35,690 nucleotides of DNA from Paracoccaceae bacterium (GTDB lineage: Bacteria > Pseudomonadota > Alphaproteobacteria > Rhodobacterales > Rhodobacteraceae): NCBI GenBank assembly GCA_902606585.1, contig CACLGX010000017.1, forward strand, positions 1 through 35,690, read 5' to 3'. The notes beneath the pieces are model-generated. The model worked only from the letters and a program-made list of their open reading frames with translations, ran no database searches and was not told the DNA's origin. A program made the translations under genes and the position numbers. Each line of letters starts with the position of its first letter. Position 1 is the stretch's first letter. Below are positions 8,935 to 17,126 of the stretch, in pieces.

Positions 8935-9084
8935 AAAACAACCCTTAATTTTAATAATCAAAAACTATATGATTATAGATTTTCAATAGTAGCAGCGTAA
9001 GGTCATCGTTGGCAATTTATATAATAGCGTTGACTATCTGCTGTATGTGTTTGATGGTTTTTGAGTACTATTTGAGAATAATTA
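8935..9084. promoter_or_regulatory. Divergent promoter region with shared operator candidate
   Basis: This 150-bp gap separates the YrdC-like gene (-) from the eight-gene operon (+). A perfect TATAAT lies on the minus strand (complement of 8972-8977) and another on the plus strand (9020-9025). Neither has a recognisable -35, which suggests activator dependence. The 8991-9009 motif shared with 26453-26469 lies between them and covers the -35 position of the minus-strand promoter. Promoter use is inferred. Confidence 0.45.
8991..9009. repeat. Shared intergenic motif, copy 1
   Basis: The sequence AGCAGC-GT-AAGGTCATCGT matches copy 2 at 26453-26469 in 17 bases apart from the two-base GT insertion. 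Both copies lie in divergent intergenic regions in the same orientation. It may be a binding site for a common regulator. No dyad symmetry is evident. Confidence 0.5.
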
Positions 9085-9861
9085 ATGGAATTGGGTCTTA
9101 AAAAGAAACAAGTGTTAATAACTGGCGGAACCAAGGGCATAGGCTTGGCTACTGCAAAAGCTTTCGCGCGCGAAGGCTGTATAGTTCATATCACAGGACG
9201 AAAATTATCAGATCTTGAGCATGTTAAAAAAGAAATAGGCTCCAATTTTCAAATTCACACACACGTCTGCGATCTTAAGAAAAGCGGCGCTACCAAAAAA
9301 CTTGCTGACGATTGCCAAGCCATTGATATATTGGTCAATAACGCCGGAGCTACACCTACAGGACCCATAGAATTAGTTGGTATAGAAGAGTGGCGCGAAG
9401 GGTTAGAGCTCAAAGTTATCGCAACAGTCGACCTAACTAAAAAGTTTTATGAAAAAATGTGTAAAAGAAAAAAAGGTGTAATAATAAATGTTATTGGAAA
9501 TTGCGGGGAGCGTCCTGATCCTGAAATAATTGTGGCAACAGTAACAAATTCTGGAATGATGAACTTCACTCGAGCTTTAGGCTCCGTAAGCGTGAACCAT
9601 GGAGTCAGGGTTTTGGCTGTTAATCCTGGGGCAACATCAACTGAGCGTTTAGTACACATAATGGAGGAAAAGGCACGCGACAGATATGGTAATCCAAACC
9701 TTTGGGAGAAACTTGTTGAACCTTTACCATTTAACCGAGCCTCGACCCCATCGGAGCAGGCGGATATGATCGTATTTGCTGCATCCGAGCGCTGCTCTTA
9801 TGTATCAGGAACAATCCTGACAGTTGATGCTGGAATTGCTCAGCGCGGTCATATTTTTTAA
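9085..9861 (+). CDS. Short-chain dehydrogenase/reductase (SDR) with atypical active site
   Basis: This 258-residue Rossmann-fold protein has the cofactor motif GGTKGIG (14-20), the structural NNAG (85-88) and a normal SDR C-terminus (SGTILTVDAG). The GNCGERPDP segment places it in a subfamily whose members usually read GERP..YIAG. Here the tyrosine position is isoleucine (about residue 148), and the lysine four residues on is threonine, so the classical YxxxK pair is missing. It could bind a nucleotide without classical hydride transfer, or use another proton donor. It is the first gene of the operon ending at 19826, 25 bp before the next gene. The ribosome-binding site is weak. The substrate is unknown. 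Confidence 0.8.
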   Translation: MELGLKKKQVLITGGTKGIGLATAKAFAREGCIVHITGRKLSDLEHVKKEIGSNFQIHTHVCDLKKSGATKKLADDCQAIDILVNNAGATPTGPIELVGIEEWREGLELKVIATVDLTKKFYEKMCKRKKGVIINVIGNCGERPDPEIIVATVTNSGMMNFTRALGSVSVNHGVRVLAVNPGATSTERLVHIMEEKARDRYGNPNLWEKLVEPLPFNRASTPSEQADMIVFAASERCSYVSGTILTVDAGIAQRGHIF

Positions 9862-9886
9862 TTTTTGATTAAGAAGAAATTTATAA

Positions 9887-10693
9887 ATGCCAATTCTAGA
9901 AATAAATGATCACAAAATGTACTTTGAAGTTCACGGTGAAGGCCCTCCAGCGCTTTGTATGGGTGGTTGGGGAACATATTGTCATGGGAATGAACACCAT
10001 GTTGGTAAATACCTACTAGAAAATTATCAGGTCATTATTTTTGACCACCGCGGATTGGGGAAAAGTACCGATAATGAATCGACCCCCTCCATGTCTCTTT
10101 ATGCAGAGGATTGCGCTGGACTGCTTGATCACTTAGGAATTTCGAATGTTAGTGTCGTTGGCCTTATTGGAATGGGCGCATGCATTGGGCAGGAACTAGC
10201 TATAAAAAGGCCTGACTTGGTAAAATGTCTTGTAAACATGAATACCTGGGCAAAACCAGATTTACTGTTAAGGCATCAACTCGAAACATTTCGTGAAGTC
10301 CATCGAGAAATGGGCTGGGAGGCATTCCAAAAACTCGTTTGCTTGTGGTCTTTTGAAGAAAGCTTCTATCTCGAGAATGCAAACAGGCTATTAGGACCAA
10401 AAGGCCCTTGGAGGGAGCTAATTGGAAGGTTCGATGCACATGCTCGTTTGATAGAAGCCTGCTTGACCCACGATACCGTTTCGCGTCTAGAAAATATTTC
10501 TTGCCCAACATTAATAATTCATTGTCCACTTGATTTAGTTAATGGACCACGTCTCACTATTCCTATTGAAAAGGCTATTCCTAATGCCAAAGGAGTAACA
10601 ATAGACGGAGCTGCCCATGTTTTAGCCGGCAGAACTATGCGAGAAAAATATGCAGAAGTTCTAAAAGGATTTCTTCAAGAGTTGAACGAATGA
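9887..10693 (+). CDS. Alpha/beta-hydrolase fold protein lacking the nucleophile serine
   Basis: This 268-residue protein resembles 3-oxoadipate enol-lactonase/MhpC-type hydrolases: the strand and loop VIIFDHRGLGKST (49-61), the nucleophile-elbow region VVGLIGMGACIGQELA (90-105), the acid-loop HCPLDLV (Asp216) and the terminal GAAHVLAG (His244). The elbow should read GxSxG, but no serine is present. The equivalent residue is Gly95 (or Ile94), and Cys99 is the only nearby thiol. A conventional acyl-serine mechanism is therefore unlikely. The fold also hosts serine-independent enzymes (for example dioxygenases and hydroxynitrile lyases) and non-catalytic binders. It lies within the eight-gene operon, ten bases before the CoA-transferase. 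Fold certain; function unknown. Confidence 0.8.
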   Translation: MPILEINDHKMYFEVHGEGPPALCMGGWGTYCHGNEHHVGKYLLENYQVIIFDHRGLGKSTDNESTPSMSLYAEDCAGLLDHLGISNVSVVGLIGMGACIGQELAIKRPDLVKCLVNMNTWAKPDLLLRHQLETFREVHREMGWEAFQKLVCLWSFEESFYLENANRLLGPKGPWRELIGRFDAHARLIEACLTHDTVSRLENISCPTLIIHCPLDLVNGPRLTIPIEKAIPNAKGVTIDGAAHVLAGRTMREKYAEVLKGFLQELNE

Positions 10694-10703
10694 AGAGGAA
10701 TTT

Positions 10704-11912
10704 ATGACTACTGAAGGTTTTGGACCATTAAAAGGTATCAGAGTTATCGAAATGGGCCAGCTTTTAGCTGGACCATTTGTGGGCAGCCGATTGGCTGATT
10801 TTGGTGCAGAGGTTGTAAAAATTGAAACGCCCAGCACTGGTGATCCTATGAGAGAGTGGGGGCATCATCGCTATAAAGGAAAATCACTTTGGTGGCCCAC
10901 GCTGGCCCGAAACAAAAAATCTATAACCGTAAATTTGAGGGAAAAAGAGGGTCAAGAAATAGTACGTAAATTACTTTCTTCAGCAGATGGCCTTATTGAA
11001 AATTTTAAACCCGGAACACTAGAAAAATGGGGAATGTCTCCGGAAGAACTACACCAAATTAATCCAAAGCTTATAATTGTTAGGGTTTCGGGCTTTGGAC
11101 AGACAGGGCCATCTGCAGGTCGGCCTGGCTTCGCTAGTATTGGTGAAGCGATGGGTGGCATACGTTTTATAAACGGCTTTCCTAATACACCTCCACCACG
11201 TTTTGGAATTTCACTTGGTGACACACTTACAGCAATGTTTGCTGTTGAAGGCTTTTTAATGGCTCTTTTTGAAAGAGAGGCAAATGATGGAAAGGGCCAA
11301 GTCGTAGATGCCGCAATAACCGAGAGTTGTTTTTCTATGCTGGAAAGCACTCTTACCGAATATGATAAATGTGGCATAATTCGGCAGCCAAGTGGGACAG
11401 GTTTAGCAAACGTAGCGCCTTCAAATATCTATCCTACATCGGATGATAATTTCGTTGTTGTAGCTGCTAATCTTGATGCAATGTTCGAAAGATTATGTGA
11501 AGCAATGGATAAAACTGAATGGGCAAGCGACCCTCGTTTTGTAAACCATAAAGAAAGGGGAAATAACGCTTCGGAGCTAGATGGGTTAATAGCAGATTGG
11601 ACCAAAACACTTACGATAAAAGAGATTGGCCAAAAACTAGATGATTACGGTGTGGTTTGGGGTCCTATAAATTCAATTAAAGATATTATTGAGGATGAAC
11701 AATTTAAGTCTCGAGATATGATCCTTGAAATAGACGATGAAACTTTTGGCTCTTTGAAAGTTCCTGGTATCGTTCCAAAACTAAGCAAAACGCCTGGACA
11801 GGTTGCATGGCTGGGCCCACAGAATGCTGGTTCGCACAACAAAGAAGTTCTCTCAGATCTTGGCTTTACCGAAGAAGAGCAAAAAGAGTTGTTAGATAAA
11901 AAGATTATTTAA
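10704..11912 (+). CDS. Class III (CaiB/BaiF-family) CoA-transferase
   Basis: This 402-residue protein transfers CoA between a CoA thioester and a carboxylic acid. Family features include the N-terminal GPLKGIRVIEMGQLLAGPF, GAEVVKIETPSTGDPMR, IENFKPG and the catalytic aspartate in GISLGDTLTAMFAVEG (formyl-CoA transferase Asp169 equivalent). The C-terminal region (PGIVPKLSKTPG, then DLGF.EEE) is also standard. A good purine-rich ribosome-binding site (GAAGAGGAA) precedes the ATG, and one base separates it from the next gene. In context it probably activates a carboxylate intermediate of the HyuAB/PrpD pathway as a CoA ester. A second member lies at 24372-25523. The acid used is unknown. Confidence 0.88.
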   Translation: MTTEGFGPLKGIRVIEMGQLLAGPFVGSRLADFGAEVVKIETPSTGDPMREWGHHRYKGKSLWWPTLARNKKSITVNLREKEGQEIVRKLLSSADGLIENFKPGTLEKWGMSPEELHQINPKLIIVRVSGFGQTGPSAGRPGFASIGEAMGGIRFINGFPNTPPPRFGISLGDTLTAMFAVEGFLMALFEREANDGKGQVVDAAITESCFSMLESTLTEYDKCGIIRQPSGTGLANVAPSNIYPTSDDNFVVVAANLDAMFERLCEAMDKTEWASDPRFVNHKERGNNASELDGLIADWTKTLTIKEIGQKLDDYGVVWGPINSIKDIIEDEQFKSRDMILEIDDETFGSLKVPGIVPKLSKTPGQVAWLGPQNAGSHNKEVLSDLGFTEEEQKELLDKKII

Positions 11913-11913
11913 A

Positions 11914-13284
11914 ATGGAAAAGTTTACTAGCCCCCTTGAAGCGCATCTTATTGAATACTCAATGTCTCTCAGTTTTGAGAATTTATCACAAAAAGCTATA
12001 AATCAAGCTAAACGCAGAATAACCGATACTATTGGAGGCGCCTTGGGTGCTTTCGAAGCAAGGCCCGTAGAAATTGCAAAAGCCGTGGTTCCAAAAGTTA
12101 AAAGCGGCACGACAGCAAGAATCTGGGGTTCTTTAGAAAAATCAACACCAGAGGGCGCAGCTTTTGCTAATGGAACCATGCTTCGTTATCTAGATATAAA
12201 TGATACACATCGAACTATTGATGGAAGCCATCCTTCTGATAATTTAGGTGGGGTTATAGCTTTAGCAGAAGCATTAAGTCTTAACGGACGTGATACTCTT
12301 CTTGCGCTTATAATATCTTACGAAATTCAATGTAGATTTGTGGATACTGTTCCTTTCAATGAAAACGGCTGGGACCAGCCAGTTCCGGGGGTTATAGCTA
12401 TGGCTCTAGCTGCAGGCCGTATGCTAAATTTGAGCGTGAGCTCTATGCGAGATGCGTTATCGTTGGCTGTCACTCCAAATCTCTGCACCTATCAAACGAG
12501 GGCTGGCGAGTTATCAATGTGGAAGGGTGCAGCCGCAGCAAATGGGGCTAGGCAGGGAATTTTTGCCGCACTGCTCGCTTCAAAAGGAATGACCGGCCCA
12601 TTTGGAGCGTTTGATGGGATATATGGACTTTGGAACCAAACGGTTAAAAACAAGTACAGCATAGCCCCACTTTCATTTGGCAAAAGCCTATTTGGAGTCG
12701 AGCAAACAAATATAAAAATGTTCCCAGTACGAGATAGCTGTCAGCTGCCAGTACAAACTGCACGAGATCTTAGAAAAAAAATTGCCGCCGAAGACATCAA
12801 ATCGTTAAAAATTGTAACCTATGGCTCAGCTTATAAGGGAGCAGTAGAAGATCCTGAACTTTGGGCACCAAAAACTCGTGAAACAGCAGATCATTCGATG
12901 TTAATTGCGGTTACCCTTGGTTTAATTGATGGTACAATTACGCCCGAGTCTTTTGAGTCAGAGCGCTTTTTGGATAAGGATGTACTAGACCTTATTTCAA
13001 AAACGGAAGTCGAAATTAGCCAAGAATTCAGTGCAATATCTCCTGCTATACGTACATGTCAATTAATTGCTAGCAACAATGAAGGCAAAAGCTTCAATTC
13101 CAAACATTCGTTAAATGCAAAGGATATTGAACTTGGGCCAAGTGATGACGAGATACAATCAAAATTTTACGGCTTAACTGAAAGAGTTATGAAAAATAAA
13201 AGAGCGAAACTGCTATTTGAAGCGTCCATGGACTTAGAGAATATGGCCAAAATTTCTACTCTTGTAGATCTAACCGAGGTTTAG
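11914..13284 (+). CDS. MmgE/PrpD family protein 1 (upstream partner of HyuAB)
   Basis: This 456-residue protein belongs to the family of 2-methylcitrate dehydratase, cis-aconitate decarboxylase and iminodisuccinate epimerase. It has the helical N-terminal domain and the 2-methylcitrate-dehydratase-like signatures RYLDINDTH…HPSDN (91-110), MWKG (lysine in the active-site region) and VRDSCQLP, plus a C-terminal WAPKTRETADHSML. At the usual GWDH position it reads GWDQ (Gln155), as does its paralogue at 17127-18497. Both have exactly 456 residues and align without large gaps except around residue 250, so they arose by duplication. They flank HyuA/HyuB in one operon. Probable role: dehydration, epimerisation or isomerisation of an acidic intermediate. 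The substrate is not propionate-related as far as the neighbours show. Confidence 0.85.
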   Translation: MEKFTSPLEAHLIEYSMSLSFENLSQKAINQAKRRITDTIGGALGAFEARPVEIAKAVVPKVKSGTTARIWGSLEKSTPEGAAFANGTMLRYLDINDTHRTIDGSHPSDNLGGVIALAEALSLNGRDTLLALIISYEIQCRFVDTVPFNENGWDQPVPGVIAMALAAGRMLNLSVSSMRDALSLAVTPNLCTYQTRAGELSMWKGAAAANGARQGIFAALLASKGMTGPFGAFDGIYGLWNQTVKNKYSIAPLSFGKSLFGVEQTNIKMFPVRDSCQLPVQTARDLRKKIAAEDIKSLKIVTYGSAYKGAVEDPELWAPKTRETADHSMLIAVTLGLIDGTITPESFESERFLDKDVLDLISKTEVEISQEFSAISPAIRTCQLIASNNEGKSFNSKHSLNAKDIELGPSDDEIQSKFYGLTERVMKNKRAKLLFEASMDLENMAKISTLVDLTEV

Positions 13285-13290
13285 TTTCTT

Positions 13291-15381
13291 ATGTACACAG
13301 TGGGAATTGATGTGGGAGGTACTCATACCGATCTCGTTTTGTTAGATACTGAAACCGGTGAAATCCAAGTTCACAAAACCCCAACAACTGTTGAAGATCC
13401 ATCAAAAGGTGCGGTGCTTACATTGGATGAGCACATAAAAAAGCAAGGCATTTCTCCAAAAGACATCAGCTACCTTATGCACGGAACAACAATAGCAACA
13501 AATATTGCGCTTGAACACGGAGGCGCAAAAACAGGACTAATAACAACCGAAGGTTTCAGAGATATTCTCCATATGGCGAGGCATAAAAGACCTCAGACGT
13601 TTAGCTTACAGCTAGATTTACCTTGGCAAAAGTTTCCTCTTGTTCCTCGACGTTGGAGGCATACTGTGCCGGAACGAATGGTGCCTCCAGGCGTAATTTT
13701 AAGGCCCTTGGATGAGAGCTCTGTTAAATCTGCGGTAGCCTTATTGATAGCTGAAGGGATAGAAGCAATTGCCATTTGTTTCTTGCATTCTTACTTAAAT
13801 CCCGAACACGAGGTCAAAGCAAAAAAAATAATAAAAAAAATGGCGCCAAATATTTTCGTAACAACAAGTTATGAAGTCACTCCTCAGTATAGAGAGTATG
13901 AAAGGTTTTCAACAACAGCACTAAATGCTTATGTCGGACCTAAGACTTCACAATATCTTGGTACAATGAGTGAATCTCTTAAACAAAATGGCATAGCCGC
14001 TGATTTACATCTAATGCAATCATCAGGCGGAGCAACAACATTACAAGCGGCTCAACTTAACCCAGTAAACCTATTAATGTCAGGACCTGTTGGTGGACTT
14101 ATGGGGGGCATTTTTATTGGAAAATCAGCAGGATTTAGTAATGTGATTACCTTGGACGTTGGAGGAACCAGTGCCGATATCGGCGTAGCTCCAAACGGAG
14201 AAGTTTTATATAAACATATCCTTGATACTCGCTTGGGTGACTACCATGCTATGGTCCCAATGGCAGAGATAGACGCTATCGGGGCTGGTGGGGGTTCTAT
14301 TGCCTACGTCGATAGCGGAGGGCAATTCCAGGTTGGACCTCGTAGCGCCGGGGCTAATCCCGGTCCTGCATCTTATAACAAAGGAGGTATTGAACCAACA
14401 GCAACAGATTGCATGCTTGCAATGGGCTGGATAGACCCAAGTTCATTTCTTGGCGGAAGACTTACCCTTCAAAAGGATTTAGCTCTAAAGGCCATCAAAG
14501 ATAACCTATGCACACCTCTGAATTTGTCTGTGGAAGAAGCGGCAGCAGGTGCAATTCATATATTAACTCACTCTATGACAAGGGCATGTGAAATTAATAG
14601 CATAAGGCGCGGCTTTGATGTGCGTGATTTTGCCTTAGTTGCATTCGGTGGAGCGGGACCATTATTTGCATGTGCAATAGCAAATGAATTAAGTATTTCA
14701 ACAATTGTTATTCCTCCAAATCCTGGCCTAACTTCTGCACTCGGATTATTAGCATCAGATATTGTATATGAAAAAAGTCAGACCGTTATGCTTGTTGCTA
14801 ATAAAGCAAACGTTGATAAATTAAAAACAGCATACAATAAACTAGAGTCAGTGCTCTATTCAATGTTAAAGGCTGACGGTTTTAAAAAAGACGAAATCTC
14901 TTTAGAATGGGCTGCCGACTGTCGTTATGAAGGACAGGGTTATGAGCTCGTCACACCATATCCAAATGCAAATGAAAGTTCAAAAATAAATCTTTCAGAA
15001 GTGCTTACAAATAATTTTCATACTCAACATGAAAAACAATACGGAAAGAGTTTTCCGGAAAAAAATATCCAAATTGTTAATATTAGAGCAAGGGGTCGGG
15101 GTGCTACCGCTCAAGTCAAAGCCTGTAATCTTAAAAAGTTGAGCATAACAGGAAAAAAAGCTGAGCCATGCTCGTCAGCCAAAGCATATTTTTTATCTGA
15201 TGGGAAACTACTGTACCTTGAAACGCCACGGTACAGCAGAAAAGATTTATTACCTGGTCATAATATCTTAGGACCAGCAATAATTGATCAAATGGATTCT
15301 ACAACTATGGTTTTGCCTGACTGGAAAGCTACAATAGACCAAATGGGAAACATTATCATATCGAGAGGTGCAGAACTTTGA
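13291..15381 (+). CDS. Hydantoinase/oxoprolinase family protein, subunit A (HyuA-like)
   Basis: This 696-residue ATPase subunit is of the type seen in N-methylhydantoinase, 5-oxoprolinase, caprolactamase and acetone carboxylase. It phosphorylates the amide or carbonyl oxygen so that a ring amide can be hydrolysed. The ASKHA-fold ATP-binding motifs are GIDVGGTHTD (5-14) and LDVGGTSADIG (288-298), with the third element FGGAGPLFA. MHGTT (63-67), QSSGGA and SGPVGG are further family hallmarks. Its stop overlaps the start of HyuB by four bases, so the two subunits are co-translated. Six bases separate it from PrpD1. It is a stand-alone A subunit rather than a fused oxoprolinase. The substrate is unknown: a lactam, imide or hydantoin-like ring is the family expectation. 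Confidence 0.92.
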   Translation: MYTVGIDVGGTHTDLVLLDTETGEIQVHKTPTTVEDPSKGAVLTLDEHIKKQGISPKDISYLMHGTTIATNIALEHGGAKTGLITTEGFRDILHMARHKRPQTFSLQLDLPWQKFPLVPRRWRHTVPERMVPPGVILRPLDESSVKSAVALLIAEGIEAIAICFLHSYLNPEHEVKAKKIIKKMAPNIFVTTSYEVTPQYREYERFSTTALNAYVGPKTSQYLGTMSESLKQNGIAADLHLMQSSGGATTLQAAQLNPVNLLMSGPVGGLMGGIFIGKSAGFSNVITLDVGGTSADIGVAPNGEVLYKHILDTRLGDYHAMVPMAEIDAIGAGGGSIAYVDSGGQFQVGPRSAGANPGPASYNKGGIEPTATDCMLAMGWIDPSSFLGGRLTLQKDLALKAIKDNLCTPLNLSVEEAAAGAIHILTHSMTRACEINSIRRGFDVRDFALVAFGGAGPLFACAIANELSISTIVIPPNPGLTSALGLLASDIVYEKSQTVMLVANKANVDKLKTAYNKLESVLYSMLKADGFKKDEISLEWAADCRYEGQGYELVTPYPNANESSKINLSEVLTNNFHTQHEKQYGKSFPEKNIQIVNIRARGRGATAQVKACNLKKLSITGKKAEPCSSAKAYFLSDGKLLYLETPRYSRKDLLPGHNILGPAIIDQMDSTTMVLPDWKATIDQMGNIIISRGAEL

Positions 15382-17117
15382 GCAACTCTTCAATTGATAA
15401 GGTAACCTTGAGAGTAGTAGGTGGTGCTTTCGACTCAATAGCAAAAGAAATGGCGCATGTTTTATATCGTATGTCGAACTCCAGTATAATTAGAGAGTCC
15501 GAGGATATTGGGTGTGGCATTTTCGATGCTACGGGGCAAGAGCTTTGCGAAAGTGAGACATCACCAATGCATATTGGATCATTACCTTTCTACATTCGCG
15601 GCTTTATGAGAAAACTGGAAGGTAAAATTTTTGATGGTGATATAATTATACATAATCATCCTTATCATGGTGCATCACATACCCCTGACCTAGCCGTCGC
15701 CGTCCCAATTTTTTCTGAAAATCAATTGATTGGATTTTCTGCTGCCACTGCTCACTTGGTGGACACGGGAGCTGCTGCTCCAGGGCTAAATATAGACTTA
15801 ATTGATCTTTTTGCCGAGGGCACCATCTACGATAGCATTAAGCTATATGAAAAAGGTACCCGAAACGAAGCTGTATGGTCAATTTTGCAGGACAGTGTGA
15901 GAACTCCCAGCCATAATGCAGCTGATATCGAAGCAATGATAGCTTCAACCCTTCGTGGAAAAAAACGTTTTTTAGAACTTGTTGATCGATATAGCAAATC
16001 AACAGTTATGGGCGCAGCAAACTATTGGATTGATTATTCTGAGAGGCGGCTAAGAACAGAAATTGAAAAAATACCCGATGGTGAGTACTCAGCCGAAAGT
16101 TGGTTAGATAATGATGGTAGAAACTGGGATCAAAAATTAAGAGTTTTTGTTACTATTAAAAAGAAAGGAAACTCATTAACTATAGACCTTTCAGGCTCAG
16201 CAGATGAAGTCGAAACAGGCTTCAACGTACCCTTTGAAGGCTCACTTAAAGTGGCATGCTACTATGCCATAAGAACACTACTTTTGGACCAAGCAGAAAT
16301 AGAAGACTTTATACCTCAAAATGAAGGTATCTTTCGAGCAGTGGACGTATATGCCCCCAAAGGAAGCATTTTTAATCCTAATTTCCCAAGAGCCTGCTTC
16401 GCAAGAATGGCACAGGTTCAACGCGTAATAGATTGTATAATAAGAGCTCTAGCACCTGTAATGCCCGAAAAAGCAACGGCGGGAAATGCCGCGACTGTAA
16501 TGAGTGTTTCCTACTCTGGGTTTAGCGAAAAAGATCAAAACTATTGGGTATGTGTAGAAGTGAATGAGGGAAGTTACGGCGCGAGAGCCACAAAAGATGG
16601 TCTTGATACGGTAGATAATCTAATGGCCAATACAAAGAATGTTCCCTGCGAAGAGATTGAGTTAAGATACCCACTTCGTGTCGAAAGATATGAGATTAGG
16701 CCGGAGCAACCAGGCGCTGGAACCTGGAGAGGCGGGTGTGGGCATGTAAGAGAAGTGAGGTTTCTAGAAGATGGATACTTTTCTTGCAATGGTGACCGTA
16801 TCTTGGAAAAGCCATTTGGTATCTTTGGAGGCCTAGATGGGCATGGCGCCAGATTGACCCTAAACCCCGATACGAAGGATCAAGTTGAATGGCCATCTAA
16901 AGTATCCGGCCAAAAAGTTAAGTCAGGCGATGTTATTCGTGTTTGTGGACCTGTAAGTGCCGGGTATGGAGATCCTTTATCGCGAGATCCCAATTTAGTT
17001 TTAAACGATGTTTTGGATGGCATCATTGATTCTGAAACTGCCAAAAAAACTTATGGTGTATTACTGAAAAAAAACCGTTTGGATCTCGATGCAACGGAAG
17101 CAGAACGAAATAAATAG
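15378..17117 (+). CDS. Hydantoinase/oxoprolinase family protein, subunit B (HyuB-like)
   Basis: This 579-residue partner of HyuA forms the hydrolytic/metal-binding half. The start is a TTG at 15378, overlapping the HyuA stop as TTGA. The next in-frame ATG would remove the conserved N-terminus, so TTG is preferred. HyuB motifs are NHPYHGASHTPDLAVAVP (residues about 92-109, likely metal ligands), ATAHLVDTG, the central PFEGSLKVACYYAIR, PGAGTWRGGCG and the terminal YGDPLSRDPNLVLNDVLDG. Length is normal for the family. With HyuA it should catalyse ATP-dependent ring opening of a cyclic amide. The amidase downstream could remove a second amide nitrogen from the product. That order of steps is inference. 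Confidence 0.92.
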   Translation: MSNSSIDKVTLRVVGGAFDSIAKEMAHVLYRMSNSSIIRESEDIGCGIFDATGQELCESETSPMHIGSLPFYIRGFMRKLEGKIFDGDIIIHNHPYHGASHTPDLAVAVPIFSENQLIGFSAATAHLVDTGAAAPGLNIDLIDLFAEGTIYDSIKLYEKGTRNEAVWSILQDSVRTPSHNAADIEAMIASTLRGKKRFLELVDRYSKSTVMGAANYWIDYSERRLRTEIEKIPDGEYSAESWLDNDGRNWDQKLRVFVTIKKKGNSLTIDLSGSADEVETGFNVPFEGSLKVACYYAIRTLLLDQAEIEDFIPQNEGIFRAVDVYAPKGSIFNPNFPRACFARMAQVQRVIDCIIRALAPVMPEKATAGNAATVMSVSYSGFSEKDQNYWVCVEVNEGSYGARATKDGLDTVDNLMANTKNVPCEEIELRYPLRVERYEIRPEQPGAGTWRGGCGHVREVRFLEDGYFSCNGDRILEKPFGIFGGLDGHGARLTLNPDTKDQVEWPSKVSGQKVKSGDVIRVCGPVSAGYGDPLSRDPNLVLNDVLDGIIDSETAKKTYGVLLKKNRLDLDATEAERNK

Positions 17118-17126
17118 GAAAACAAA

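Noticed and set aside
8935-8961. TTG start that would extend the YrdC-like protein by nine residues
   Set aside because: The ATG at 8934 has an AAGGG ribosome-binding site at proper spacing.
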